From positions 1 to 32,848 of the forward strand of contig NZ_CALIAA010000121.1 of assembly GCF_938040765.1 (NCBI RefSeq): a stretch of DNA of 32,848 nt, written 5' to 3'. The notes below the pieces were generated by a model. That model worked only from the letters and a program-made list of their open reading frames with translations. It had not been told where the DNA came from and ran no database searches. Shown here one piece after another: positions 1 to 6,787 of this stretch (position 1 is the stretch's first letter; the number at the start of each line of letters is the position of its first letter). The translations under genes were made by a program, and so were the position numbers. The stretch comes from an uncultured Fretibacterium sp. (GTDB lineage: Bacteria; Synergistota; Synergistia; Synergistales; Aminobacteriaceae).

Positions 1-260
1 TGGACCTCTATGTGGAGCAAAACCCACGCATCGCCGCCGTTTTTCAAGGGAACATCCAGGAGATAATCGGCAAAACGAGGGGAACGGTGAAGCTCCAGGT
101 CCGAGGTCTGCAAAAGATCGCGAAATTCCTTATCCAAAAACCTCGGTTCCTGAGAGAGGTCCGCGTCGACATAGAGCTCCGGCAGGGCCCTCAACAGGAA
201 CGGGCCAAAGAAACGTTCGATCAGGTCCTTCCAGAACCCATCGTAATCAAAGTACTCCAT
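1..260 (-). CDS. Rpn-family PD-(D/E)XK nuclease, N-terminal part (runs off the left edge)
   Basis: An open frame starts at the ATG at 260 and continues for 86 codons to the window edge without a stop. The protein begins MEYFDYDGFWKDLIERFF and reaches the motif LLHIEV at the edge. This arrangement (aromatic N-terminus, a DKEFRDLL segment, an LLDVPL strand, then the hydrophobic strand with the E-x-Q nuclease core) is typical of the Rpn / putative transposase group of PD-(D/E)XK proteins, whose members are DNA endonucleases linked to recombination or to phage defence. A G-rich stretch (AGGGGTTG) precedes the ATG. The gene starts 48 nt after the stop of the exporter permease on the same strand, a place where an ABC ATPase gene would often be expected. 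The C-terminal half is outside the window, so intactness cannot be judged. Confidence 0.75.
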   Translation of the reverse strand, partial: MEYFDYDGFWKDLIERFFGPFLLRALPELYVDADLSQEPRFLDKEFRDLLQTSDLELHRSPRFADYLLDVPLKNGGDAWVLLHIEV

Positions 261-308
261 CGCTCAACCCCTGCTCAGTTGCCACCCTTATCTCCGAGGA
301 ACGCCGTC

Positions 309-1151
309 TCAGATGAAGTCCGCGAAGAAGCGCTCGGTACGGCGGAAGAACCACACTCCGCTGAAAAAGGCCAGGACGGAGATCGCCGCGGAGATCAGGA
401 AACCCGGCAGGTAGAGCGGGCTCGCCGTCCCCTGCACGCACCACCGAAATCCGTCGATCACCCCGACCATGGGATTGAGGCTGTAGAGCAGCCGCCAGCG
501 TTCGGGCACGACGGAGCTGGAGAACCCCACGGGCGAGACGTAGAGGCCGAACTGCACCAGGAACGGGACGATATAACGGAAGTCCCGATACTTCACGTTC
601 AGGGCGGACAGCCAGAACCCCGCCCCCAAGGCCGCCAGGGTCGCAAGCAAAAAGAAAAACGGCATAAACAGGAGCGTCCAGGAGGGGATGAAGCCATATC
701 CCAACATCAGCAACCCCAAAAGCACCAGGGAGATCAGGAAGTCCACCGCGCTCACGATGACCGAACTGGCCGGAACGATCAGGCGCGGAAAGTATACCTT
801 GCTGATCAGGCGCGACTCCGCGATCAGGGAATTCGAGCTCTCCTGCATCGCGTTGGCGAAGTACTGCCACGGCAGCATCGCGGAGAACACCAAAATGGGA
901 TAGGGCACGCCCTCGTTGGGCAGCCGGGCCAGCCGCCCGAACACGATGGTGAACACCAGCATGGTCAGGAGGGGCCGGATCACGCTCCAGGCGATGCCGA
1001 TGACCGTCTGCTTGTAGCGCACCAGGATGTCGCGCCAGGCCAGAAAATAAAACAGCTCCCGGTAACGCAGGAGCTCCCGGAAAAAGGCGACCGTCGTTCG
1101 GTTGGGCTCGATGATCAGGTCGAACCCGGCATTCGTGGAATTGTCCGTCAT
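309..1151 (-). CDS. ABC-2 type polysaccharide/polyol-phosphate export permease (Wzm/TagG-like)
   Basis: This is an integral membrane permease of about 280 residues, normal for the Wzm/TagG/KpsM family, which exports O-antigen, teichoic acid or capsule precursors across the inner membrane together with an ATPase. The cytoplasmic N-terminal segment contains FYFLAWRDILVRYKQT, a hallmark amphipathic region. Around six hydrophobic segments follow, with the family loop SVIRPLLTMLVFTIVFG and, near the end, SLNPMVGVIDGFRW, which is very characteristic. The ATG at 1151 leaves one base after the regulator's stop; an ATG at 1163 would overlap that gene by 11 nt but has no usable spacing to a ribosome site. 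No ATPase is seen in the 300 bases that remain downstream; an Rpn nuclease gene is there instead. The exported polymer cannot be named. Confidence 0.9.
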   Translation of the reverse strand: MTDNSTNAGFDLIIEPNRTTVAFFRELLRYRELFYFLAWRDILVRYKQTVIGIAWSVIRPLLTMLVFTIVFGRLARLPNEGVPYPILVFSAMLPWQYFANAMQESSNSLIAESRLISKVYFPRLIVPASSVIVSAVDFLISLVLLGLLMLGYGFIPSWTLLFMPFFFLLATLAALGAGFWLSALNVKYRDFRYIVPFLVQFGLYVSPVGFSSSVVPERWRLLYSLNPMVGVIDGFRWCVQGTASPLYLPGFLISAAISVLAFFSGVWFFRRTERFFADFI

Positions 1152-1152
1152 G

Positions 1153-1728
1153 TTATCCCGCATCCCTCACTTGTTCCTGCAGCAGCCCATCCTGCTCGCC
1201 CCAGACGAACAGGGATTCCTCGGGACGCAGAGTTCCCCGAAGCATCTCGTACTCCCCGGGAGTCAGGACAAGCACTCGGACCTTCCGGGCAATCATCCCT
1301 TCCACCTTCTCCACCAGCTCGCCCAGGTACTGCCGGTCGATCTCCCCGACCAGGGTCAGGTCGATAATCCCGCCGTCGATCCCGTGGGCGTAGTCGCCCG
1401 TGATCAGGGCGAGGCGGACGGTCCCCAGGCGCTCGACGATCCCCTCCACAACCTGATCGATCCCCAAAACCTTACGCACGATGCGATGGAGCTCGGGGAA
1501 AAGGGGGTGCCTCCTGCAGGCCCGGTAGGTACGCCTTCGCCCCCCCTCCGGCACCTCCTCGAGGAAGCCGGCCGAGCACAGACGGTTCAGCTCCACCCGC
1601 ACGGCATTGGTCGACTCCCCGAACTCGTCCGCCAGGCCGCGAAGGTAGGACGTGACCCCGGGATTCAGGAAAAACTTCATCAGCAGCTTTATACGGGTCT
1701 TGGAGGATATCAAAGAATCTATCATCAT
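1153..1728 (-). CDS. Winged-helix regulator with degenerate nucleotidyltransferase-fold domain
   Basis: The protein has about 191 residues from the ATG at 1728 (a second ATG at 1725 gives MIDSLISSKTR, the usual family beginning). Residues 2-75 form an ArsR-like winged helix: SSKTRIKLLMKFF, then FGESTNAVRVELNRL as recognition region and a wing with EGGRRRTYRA. Residues 90-190 resemble the DNA polymerase beta nucleotidyltransferase fold (LGTVRLALITGDYAHG, then GIIDLTLVG and a Y-x-M segment), but the GS motif reads GD and the first Asp of the D-x-D pair is Ile. It is therefore probably a ligand sensor and not an enzyme. Proteins of this architecture are common beside surface-polysaccharide loci, and here it is cotranscribed with an exporter permease. 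The reading frame extends upstream to 1839, but the promoter sits inside that extension, so the shorter start is preferred. Confidence 0.8.
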   Translation of the reverse strand: MMIDSLISSKTRIKLLMKFFLNPGVTSYLRGLADEFGESTNAVRVELNRLCSAGFLEEVPEGGRRRTYRACRRHPLFPELHRIVRKVLGIDQVVEGIVERLGTVRLALITGDYAHGIDGGIIDLTLVGEIDRQYLGELVEKVEGMIARKVRVLVLTPGEYEMLRGTLRPEESLFVWGEQDGLLQEQVRDAG

Positions 1729-1729
1729 A

Positions 1730-1748
1730 CGAGCAATTTTATTACTCG
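1730..1748. promoter_or_regulatory. Imperfect palindrome over the -10 element (probable autoregulatory operator)
   Basis: The 19-bp sequence CGAGCAATTTTATTACTCG has 8-bp arms with one mismatch around a 3-bp centre. It covers the -10 hexamer and ends one or two bases before the start codon of the winged-helix regulator, so a dimer bound here would block polymerase. The sequence is AT-rich against a GC-rich background. That the adjacent regulator is the protein that binds it is inference. Confidence 0.6.
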
Positions 1749-1764
1749 AAAATGCCTTTGTCAA
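1736..1764 (-). promoter_or_regulatory. Sigma-70 promoter of the wHTH regulator gene
   Basis: On the minus strand TTGACA (1764-1759), a 17-bp spacer and TAAAAT (1741-1736) match the consensus closely. The expected transcript start is about 1729, which is 0-1 nt before the ATG at 1728, and no ribosome site precedes that ATG. The mRNA is therefore predicted to be leaderless. Confidence 0.7.
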
Positions 1765-2026
1765 CGAAAATTGCCGAAGGGGGGCGTTCGGGTTACGGAG
1801 AACCCTCCGGGCAGGCTGCTTTCTCCACGGACACTTCACGGAATACGCAGATGATCCCGGAAGCCCCGTCCACGATCCATACAGACATCGTTCCCGCCCG
1901 AAAAATTCATGATGAACTTACAGCGGAAGAGGGGGTCGGACAGGACAAAAACAAGACAACATGCGCTATCATTGAGGGATACTGAAAAATTTGGGCGTAC
2001 ACTTACCTCGCGGTTTTGTTAACGAA

Positions 2027-3064
2027 ATGAAATCCGAAAGGGGCGATTCGATTTTGAAGAATCCGACACAGAAGAAACCAGCACAATGGAAGGCTTTCGT
2101 TCCCGGACTGTCCCTCACCGTCGTCCTCGCCGTGCTCGCGTGGTTTTGCGGACGCCAGGTTCCCATCGTCGGCGCGCCGGTGTTCGGCATCCTTTTCGGA
2201 ATGCTCGTCGCCCTGTTCGGCAATCCGCCCGCGCTGAGGGAGGGAACGCGCTTCGCCTCGAAGAGGCTGCTCCAGCTCTCCGTCGTCCTGCTGGGGTTTG
2301 AGATGAACATGAGGAACGTCCTGGCGGTCGGAAGCGAGTCCCTCGTCGTGATGGCCTTCACCCTGACCGCGGCGTTCCTCTCCGCCCGGATCATGCAGAG
2401 GGTCCTGCGGCTCGACTCCGTGACCGCAACTTTGATCGGGGTGGGGACGGCCATATGCGGCGGATCGGCCATCGCGGCGACCGCACCCGTCATCGGCGCG
2501 AAGGAGGAGGACATCGCCCACTCCATATCCACCATATTTCTCTTCAACATCGCGGCCGTCTTCATCTTCCCCGCGCTCGGACACCTTATGAGGATGGGCG
2601 ACCAGGGGTTCGGGATATGGGCCGGCACGGCGGTCAACGACACCTCGTCCGTCCTCGCGGCGGGGTACGCCTACAGCGACGCCGCCGGCAAGCTGGCGAC
2701 CATCGTCAAACTGACGCGTACCCTGATGATCGTGCCCATCACCTTCGTGCTCGCGCTCTACACCGCCCGGACCGGGGAGGGAGCCTCGCACTTCAGCTTT
2801 TCCAAGGCCTTCCCCTGGTTCGTGCTCGGGTTCGTGGCCGCCTCCCTGCTGCATACGTCGGGGATCGTGAGCCCCGAGATATCGCGCTCCCTGACGGTGT
2901 CCGGGAAGTTCCTCATCGTCGCCGCCATGGCCGCCATCGGGCTCAACACGCACATCGGCAAACTTCTGGCCAACGGCCTGAGGCCGATCCTCATGGGTCT
3001 GGTCTGCTGGATCAGCCTGGCGGGCACGTCCCTGGTCGTGCAGCATTTTCTGGGGCTTCTGTAG
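2027..3064 (+). CDS. yeiH: YeiH/UPF0324 family membrane transporter (putative sulfate exporter family)
   Basis: This is a polytopic membrane protein of about 345 residues, the normal length for COG2855. Family signatures are clear: GILFGMLVALFGNP, LLQLSVVLLGFEMNMRNV, GVGTAICGGSAIAATAPVIG, HSISTIFLFNIAAVFIFP and GTAVNDTSSVLAAG. The physiological substrate is not well established; relatives are called putative sulfate exporters. The start is uncertain. The ATG at 2027 lacks a ribosome site, a TTG at 2054 has AAAGGGG ten bases upstream, and a TTG at 1991 has GAGGG twelve bases upstream; the core transporter begins after all three. It stands alone on the plus strand, divergent from the regulator gene and convergent with metK. 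No sulfur-metabolism gene lies beside it except metK, which is on the other strand. Confidence 0.9.
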   Translation: MKSERGDSILKNPTQKKPAQWKAFVPGLSLTVVLAVLAWFCGRQVPIVGAPVFGILFGMLVALFGNPPALREGTRFASKRLLQLSVVLLGFEMNMRNVLAVGSESLVVMAFTLTAAFLSARIMQRVLRLDSVTATLIGVGTAICGGSAIAATAPVIGAKEEDIAHSISTIFLFNIAAVFIFPALGHLMRMGDQGFGIWAGTAVNDTSSVLAAGYAYSDAAGKLATIVKLTRTLMIVPITFVLALYTARTGEGASHFSFSKAFPWFVLGFVAASLLHTSGIVSPEISRSLTVSGKFLIVAAMAAIGLNTHIGKLLANGLRPILMGLVCWISLAGTSLVVQHFLGLL

Positions 3065-3080
3065 CCTCACGCAGAAAAAG

Positions 3081-3124
3081 AGCCGGAGGATGTTCCCTTC
3101 TATGGGAACCCTCCGGCTTTCTTT
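3081..3124. terminator. Bidirectional rho-independent terminator between yeiH and metK
   Basis: AGCCGGAGG (3081-3089) pairs with CCTCCGGCT (3110-3118), and GTTCCC pairs with GGGAAC, around a 6-nt loop with a 2-nt bulge. The stem is followed by TTTCTTTC on the plus strand and by CTTTTTCTG on the minus strand, so it can stop transcription from both convergent genes. Confidence 0.9.
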
Positions 3125-3148
3125 CACCCTTACAGCGCTTCCTTTTTC

Positions 3149-4363
3149 CTAAATCCCGGCGGCCTTGCGAAGCGTCTCCGCGCGGTCCGTCCTCTCCCAT
3201 CCCGGCAGGGGGGTAAGGTCGATGCGGCCCATGTGTCCGTAGGCGGCCAGCGCCCTGTACTGAGGCTTGCGCAGGTCCAGGTCCCGGATGATCGCAGCGG
3301 GCCGGAAGTCGAAATGGGCGCGCAGCAGCTCCACGATTTTCTCGTCCCCGATCTTCCCCGTGCCGAAGGTGTTGACGTTAAGGGAAACCGGCTCGGCCAC
3401 GCCGATGGCGTAGGCCACCTGAATCTGGCACTCGTCGGCGATCCCCGCAGCCACGATGTTCTTCGCGGCGTAGCGCGTCATGTAGGCGCCGCTGCGGTCG
3501 ACCTTGGTGGGGTCCTTGCCGGAAAATGCTCCGCCCCCGTGGGGCACCCATCCGCCGTAGGTATCGACGATGATCTTTCGGCCCGTCAGGCCGGTGTCGG
3601 CCATGGGACCGCCCTTGACGAAACGCCCGGTCGGGTTGACGAAGATACGCGTCTCCGAATCGATCAGGTATCCGGGGACGATGGGATTGATCACGTTCTC
3701 GATGATGTCCGCACGGATCTCCTTGAGGGTCGCCTCCGGATGATGCTGAGCGGAGACGACGATCGTGTCGGCGTGGACGGCCTTCCGGCCCTCGTAGCGG
3801 AGGGAGACCTGGGTCTTGCCGTCCGGGCGCAGGTAGGAGATCGTCCCGTCGCGGCGGACCTTGCTGAGCTGACGCGCCAGGTTGTGGGCGAGGGCGATGG
3901 GCATCGGCATGAACTCCTCCGTCTCGTTGCAGGCGTAGCCAAACATCATACCCTGGTCCCCGGCCCCGATTCTGGCTATTTCCTCCTCGGAAAGCTTCTT
4001 CTCCTGCTTGTCCCGCACCTCGATGGCGTTGTCCACCCCCTGGGCGATGTCCCCGGACTGCTCGTCGATGGCCGTGAGGACTGCGCAGGTCTCGCCGTCG
4101 AACCCGTACTTGGCGCGGGTGTAGCCGATGTCCTGAACGATCCCGCGCGCCAGCTTGGGGATGTCCACGTAGGTCCGGGTCGTGATCTCTCCCGAGACCA
4201 TCACCAGACCCGTCGTGCAGAGCACCTCGCAGGCCACGCGGCCGTTGGGGTCGTCCTTCAGGATTGCGTCCAGGATGCCGTCCGAGATCTGGTCGGCGAC
4301 CTTGTCGGGGTGCCCCTCCGTGACGGACTCCGAGGAGAAGATGAATTTTTCCGTGTTTGCCAT
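3149..4363 (-). CDS. metK: S-adenosylmethionine synthetase
   Basis: MetK condenses ATP and L-methionine to S-adenosylmethionine, with release of phosphate and diphosphate, in the cytoplasm. The 404-residue product has the expected length and the family signatures SSESVTEGHPDK near the N-terminus, GAGDQGMMFGYA (the ATP/methionine loop) and GGGAFSGKDPTKVDRS (phosphate-binding). The ATG at 4363 is chosen because GGGAGGT lies six bases upstream and because the longer frame (to 4399) adds residues that overlap the riboswitch terminator region. Expression is controlled by the SAM-I riboswitch directly upstream, giving feedback by its own product. The gene is monocistronic, bounded downstream by the bidirectional terminator. 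Confidence 0.98.
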   Translation of the reverse strand: MANTEKFIFSSESVTEGHPDKVADQISDGILDAILKDDPNGRVACEVLCTTGLVMVSGEITTRTYVDIPKLARGIVQDIGYTRAKYGFDGETCAVLTAIDEQSGDIAQGVDNAIEVRDKQEKKLSEEEIARIGAGDQGMMFGYACNETEEFMPMPIALAHNLARQLSKVRRDGTISYLRPDGKTQVSLRYEGRKAVHADTIVVSAQHHPEATLKEIRADIIENVINPIVPGYLIDSETRIFVNPTGRFVKGGPMADTGLTGRKIIVDTYGGWVPHGGGAFSGKDPTKVDRSGAYMTRYAAKNIVAAGIADECQIQVAYAIGVAEPVSLNVNTFGTGKIGDEKIVELLRAHFDFRPAAIIRDLDLRKPQYRALAAYGHMGRIDLTPLPGWERTDRAETLRKAAGI

Positions 4364-4396
4364 AGTCCTACCTCCCGAGAATAAATGAACGAAAGA

Positions 4397-4428
4397 CAAA
4401 AAAACACCCTTCCCATCGGGAAGAGTGT
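4397..4428 (-). terminator. Riboswitch-controlled intrinsic terminator of metK
   Basis: In the metK leader, ACACTCTTCCC pairs with GGGAAGGGTGT (one G-U pair) around a 3-nt loop, followed by seven U residues. It directly follows the SAM-I aptamer and ends 33 bases before the metK start codon. The CTCTTCC arm can alternatively pair with the GGAAGAG after aptamer stem P1, giving the antiterminator. Confidence 0.9.
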
Positions 4429-4439
4429 CCGCACAACCT

Positions 4440-4550
4440 TATGCTCTTCCTCTCATCATCCAGCCTCACGGGGCTGCTGGTATTGGCACCTGATTCGACA
4501 GGTTGCCGGGCTTCATCGGGCCAGTCCCTCCACCTCTCTCGATAAGAGAT
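4440..4550 (-). ncRNA. SAM-I riboswitch (S-box leader) of metK
   Basis: On the minus strand the leader begins CTCTTATCGAGAGAGGTGG and continues with GGGACTGGCCCGATGAA, CCCGGCAACC, GGTGCCAATACCAGC and finally GATGAGAGGAAGAG. These are the conserved S-box elements in order: P1 left strand, kink-turn and P2, the J3/4 GGCAACC core, the P3 and P4 helices, then the right strand of P1. Binding of S-adenosylmethionine is expected to stabilise P1 and let the downstream terminator form, switching metK off when its product is abundant. Confidence 0.97.
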
Positions 4551-4553
4551 CTC

Positions 4554-4559
4554 ATTATA
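4554..4559 (-). promoter_or_regulatory. Proximal -10 element for the metK riboswitch transcript
   Basis: A perfect TATAAT on the minus strand would start transcription at about 4547, exactly at the first stem of the riboswitch. No good -35 hexamer is found at 16-18 bp. An inverted repeat GGGAAACG/CGTTTTCCC (4581-4605) lies just upstream, where an activator could sit. Confidence 0.5.
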
Positions 4560-4631
4560 AAATAAATGGACATTACCTTTGGGAAACGGAAATTCGCGTT
4601 TTCCCGAGATTCCACTTTCTACCGAAGGACT

Positions 4632-4659
4632 ATTGTACCCCTTTTTGACGTCCCGTCAA
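4632..4659 (-). promoter_or_regulatory. Distal sigma-70 promoter for metK
   Basis: On the minus strand TTGACG (4659-4654), a 16-bp spacer and TACAAT (4637-4632) form a good promoter reading towards the riboswitch. The -35 lies in a palindrome TTGACG-GGA-CGTCAA. It would give a leader about 75 nt longer than the proximal -10. It sits between the end of ftsB (4706) and the riboswitch. Confidence 0.55.
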
Positions 4660-4705
4660 GGACCGTTTGCAGCCCGGCGAACCATCCCGCCCCTCCCGCC
4701 GGAGG

Positions 4706-5005
4706 TCAGCGCCCATCCTCCGAGACCACGTCGCCGCTCTTGATCAGGATAACGCGCTCGCCGGGGAATACGAGGTTGTACTGTTCCCGCGCCATGTGCT
4801 CGATGCCCTCCCGGGATTTGTAGAACGAGACCTTCTCCCGATAGTCGCGCACGCTGTCCTGTTTCCTGCGCAGGAGCTCCTCGCGTTCCTCGATCGCCGC
4901 GTTGAGCTGGTCGATCCTCCGCCATTCGAAGAAGTAATGCGTCCCTATGATGAGGAAGAGGAGGAGGACGAAGGCGACGACCACGATTCTCCGCAGGGGG
5001 GGCAT
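4706..5005 (-). CDS. FtsB/DivIC-family septum formation initiator
   Basis: This is a 99-residue bitopic membrane protein. Residues 7-25 form one hydrophobic helix (RIVVVAFVLLLFLIIGTHYFF region), residues 27-60 form a charged coiled coil (RIDQLNAAIEEREELLRRKQD), and the C-terminal part has the family segment EGIEHMAREQYNLVFPGE, which matches FtsB/DivIC proteins. These proteins join FtsL and DivIB/FtsQ in the divisome and help activate septal wall synthesis. The start codon lies one base after the argS stop, so translation is probably coupled to argS. It is the last gene of the secA-argS cluster. Confidence 0.88.
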   Translation of the reverse strand: MPPLRRIVVVAFVLLLFLIIGTHYFFEWRRIDQLNAAIEEREELLRRKQDSVRDYREKVSFYKSREGIEHMAREQYNLVFPGERVILIKSGDVVSEDGR

Positions 5006-5006
5006 G

Positions 5007-6722
5007 TCACATCCGCTCGGGGGCGCTCACGCCCAGCAGGCTCAGGCAGGTGTGCAGGACGATGCGCACCGCGTTCGCCAGCTTGAGGCGGCCGAGCTCC
5101 ACCTCCCCGGCCTCGCCCAGGATGCGGTTGGTGTTGTAGAAGGAATGGAAGGCGCCGGCCAGCAGCCCCGCATAGGCCGTCAGCATCTGAGGGGCCAAGT
5201 CCCGCGACGCGTTCTCCACCTCCCGCGGAAAGAGCGCCAGACAGTCCGCCAGCCCGCGGGCCGCCTCGTCCTCGAACAGGCTCTCGGGGATCGGAACGCC
5301 GTCCGAGCCCAGACGGTCCGCGCTGCCGCCCCGGGCCGTCCACTCCCGGACGACGCTGCAGATTCGGGCATGAGCGTACTGGACGTAATAGACGGGGTTG
5401 TCGCTGCTCTGCTTTTTTGCGAGGTCGAGGTCGAAGTCCAGCTGGCTGTCGCTCCGGCGCATGAGGAAGAAGAACCGCGTGGCGTCGACGCCGACCTCAT
5501 CCAGGACTTCCTCCAGGGTGACAAACTCCCCCGACCGGGTCGACATCGCCACGGGATGGCCGTCCCGCATCAGGTTGACCAGCTGGATCAGCAGCACGTC
5601 GAGGTCGTCGGCCGACTTTCCGATGGCCTCCACCCCAGCCTTCATCCTCGGAATATAGCCGTGATGATCGGCCCCCCACACGTCGATGACCCGATTGAAC
5701 CCGCGGGTCACGAACTTGTCCCGATGATAGGCGATATCCGACGCGAAATAGGTGGGCGCCCCGCTGTTGCGGATCAGTACGCGGTCCTTGTCGTCCTCGA
5801 AATCGGTCGTCTTGAACCAGAGCGCACCGTCCGACTCGAAGGCGAAGTCGCGCCTCTTGAGGTCCTCCATGGCCTGGCGCACCAGATCCCGCTCGTAAAG
5901 GGTGGCCTCGGAGAACCAGACGTCGAAGCGGACCCCGAAACGCCCCAGGTCCTCCTTGATCCGCCCCAGGATGACGTCCCCCGCGTACCGCTTGAACCAG
6001 GGCAGGCTCTCCGAAAGCGGCTCCGCCAGGAAACGGTCGCCCTCCCGCTCCAGGACCGTGCGGGCAAGGTCTCTTATGTAAGCGCCCTTGTAGCCGTTCT
6101 CGGGGAAGGGAGCAAGTTCGGGACGCCCCGCCAGCTCGAAATAGCGGGCCTGAGCGGAACGTCCCAGGATATCCATCTGGAGCCCCGCGTCGTTGATGTA
6201 GTACTCCCGCTCGACATTCCAGCCCGTGAAGGCGAGGATGCCCGCGACGACGTCCCCCACCGCCGCGCCGCGGCCGTGGCCGATGTGCAGCGGCCCCGTC
6301 GGGTTGGCGCTGACGAACTCCACCTGCACCTTCCGCCCGCCTCCCAGTTCCGAGGAACCGTACCGATTTCCCATGGAAAGGACCTCGTCCGCGACGGAGG
6401 CGAACCATTTTTTCGAGAGGAAAAAGTTGATGAACCCCGGTCCGGCGACCTCGATTTTATCGAAGAAACCGCTTCCATCCTCGCTCAGCCGCCCGACGAT
6501 CCGGGCAGCCAACGTCCTCGGGGGCATGGAAAACGCCCTGGAGAGCTGCATGGCGGCGCTGGCCGAACGATCCCCCTGCCCCTCGTGCCTGGGACGTTCC
6601 AGCTCGAACGCCATCCCCTCCGGGAGGGGCTTCCCCAACTCCTCCGCGACGCTCCGGACAGCCCGAAGCAGAGCCTCCCTCGGGTAGGAAACGGCCGAAC
6701 CCCGCATCAATTCATCCGACAT
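5007..6722 (-). CDS. argS: Arginyl-tRNA synthetase
   Basis: ArgS charges tRNA(Arg) with arginine. The 571-residue protein has the class I layout: an N-terminal additional domain for the tRNA D-loop (residues 1-110), the sequence VEFVSANPTGPLHIGHGRG with the HIGH motif at 146-149, the catalytic Rossmann core with EREYYINDAG and VWGADHHGYIPRM, a KMSKS-like loop reading VAMSTRSGEFVTL (arginyl enzymes usually have a changed KMSKS), and a helical anticodon-binding domain ending LLGVSAPERM. The start at 6722 is consistent with AAGGGAAAGG upstream. It follows the DUF3857-like gene by 65 nt and is one base from the ftsB/divIC gene, so all three are likely on one transcript with secA. Confidence 0.97.
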   Translation of the reverse strand: MSDELMRGSAVSYPREALLRAVRSVAEELGKPLPEGMAFELERPRHEGQGDRSASAAMQLSRAFSMPPRTLAARIVGRLSEDGSGFFDKIEVAGPGFINFFLSKKWFASVADEVLSMGNRYGSSELGGGRKVQVEFVSANPTGPLHIGHGRGAAVGDVVAGILAFTGWNVEREYYINDAGLQMDILGRSAQARYFELAGRPELAPFPENGYKGAYIRDLARTVLEREGDRFLAEPLSESLPWFKRYAGDVILGRIKEDLGRFGVRFDVWFSEATLYERDLVRQAMEDLKRRDFAFESDGALWFKTTDFEDDKDRVLIRNSGAPTYFASDIAYHRDKFVTRGFNRVIDVWGADHHGYIPRMKAGVEAIGKSADDLDVLLIQLVNLMRDGHPVAMSTRSGEFVTLEEVLDEVGVDATRFFFLMRRSDSQLDFDLDLAKKQSSDNPVYYVQYAHARICSVVREWTARGGSADRLGSDGVPIPESLFEDEAARGLADCLALFPREVENASRDLAPQMLTAYAGLLAGAFHSFYNTNRILGEAGEVELGRLKLANAVRIVLHTCLSLLGVSAPERM

Positions 6723-6787
6723 CTCCGCACTACCTTTCCCTTATATAAAGAACTTTTTGCCCGCAGGGCGAGCGGACGCTCCCGTCC

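Noticed and set aside
12..1367. A 451-codon plus-strand frame across the exporter and regulator genes
   Set aside because: It is the antisense of well-supported minus-strand genes, with low-complexity Arg/Gln/His/Pro-rich composition typical of shadow frames in GC-rich DNA.
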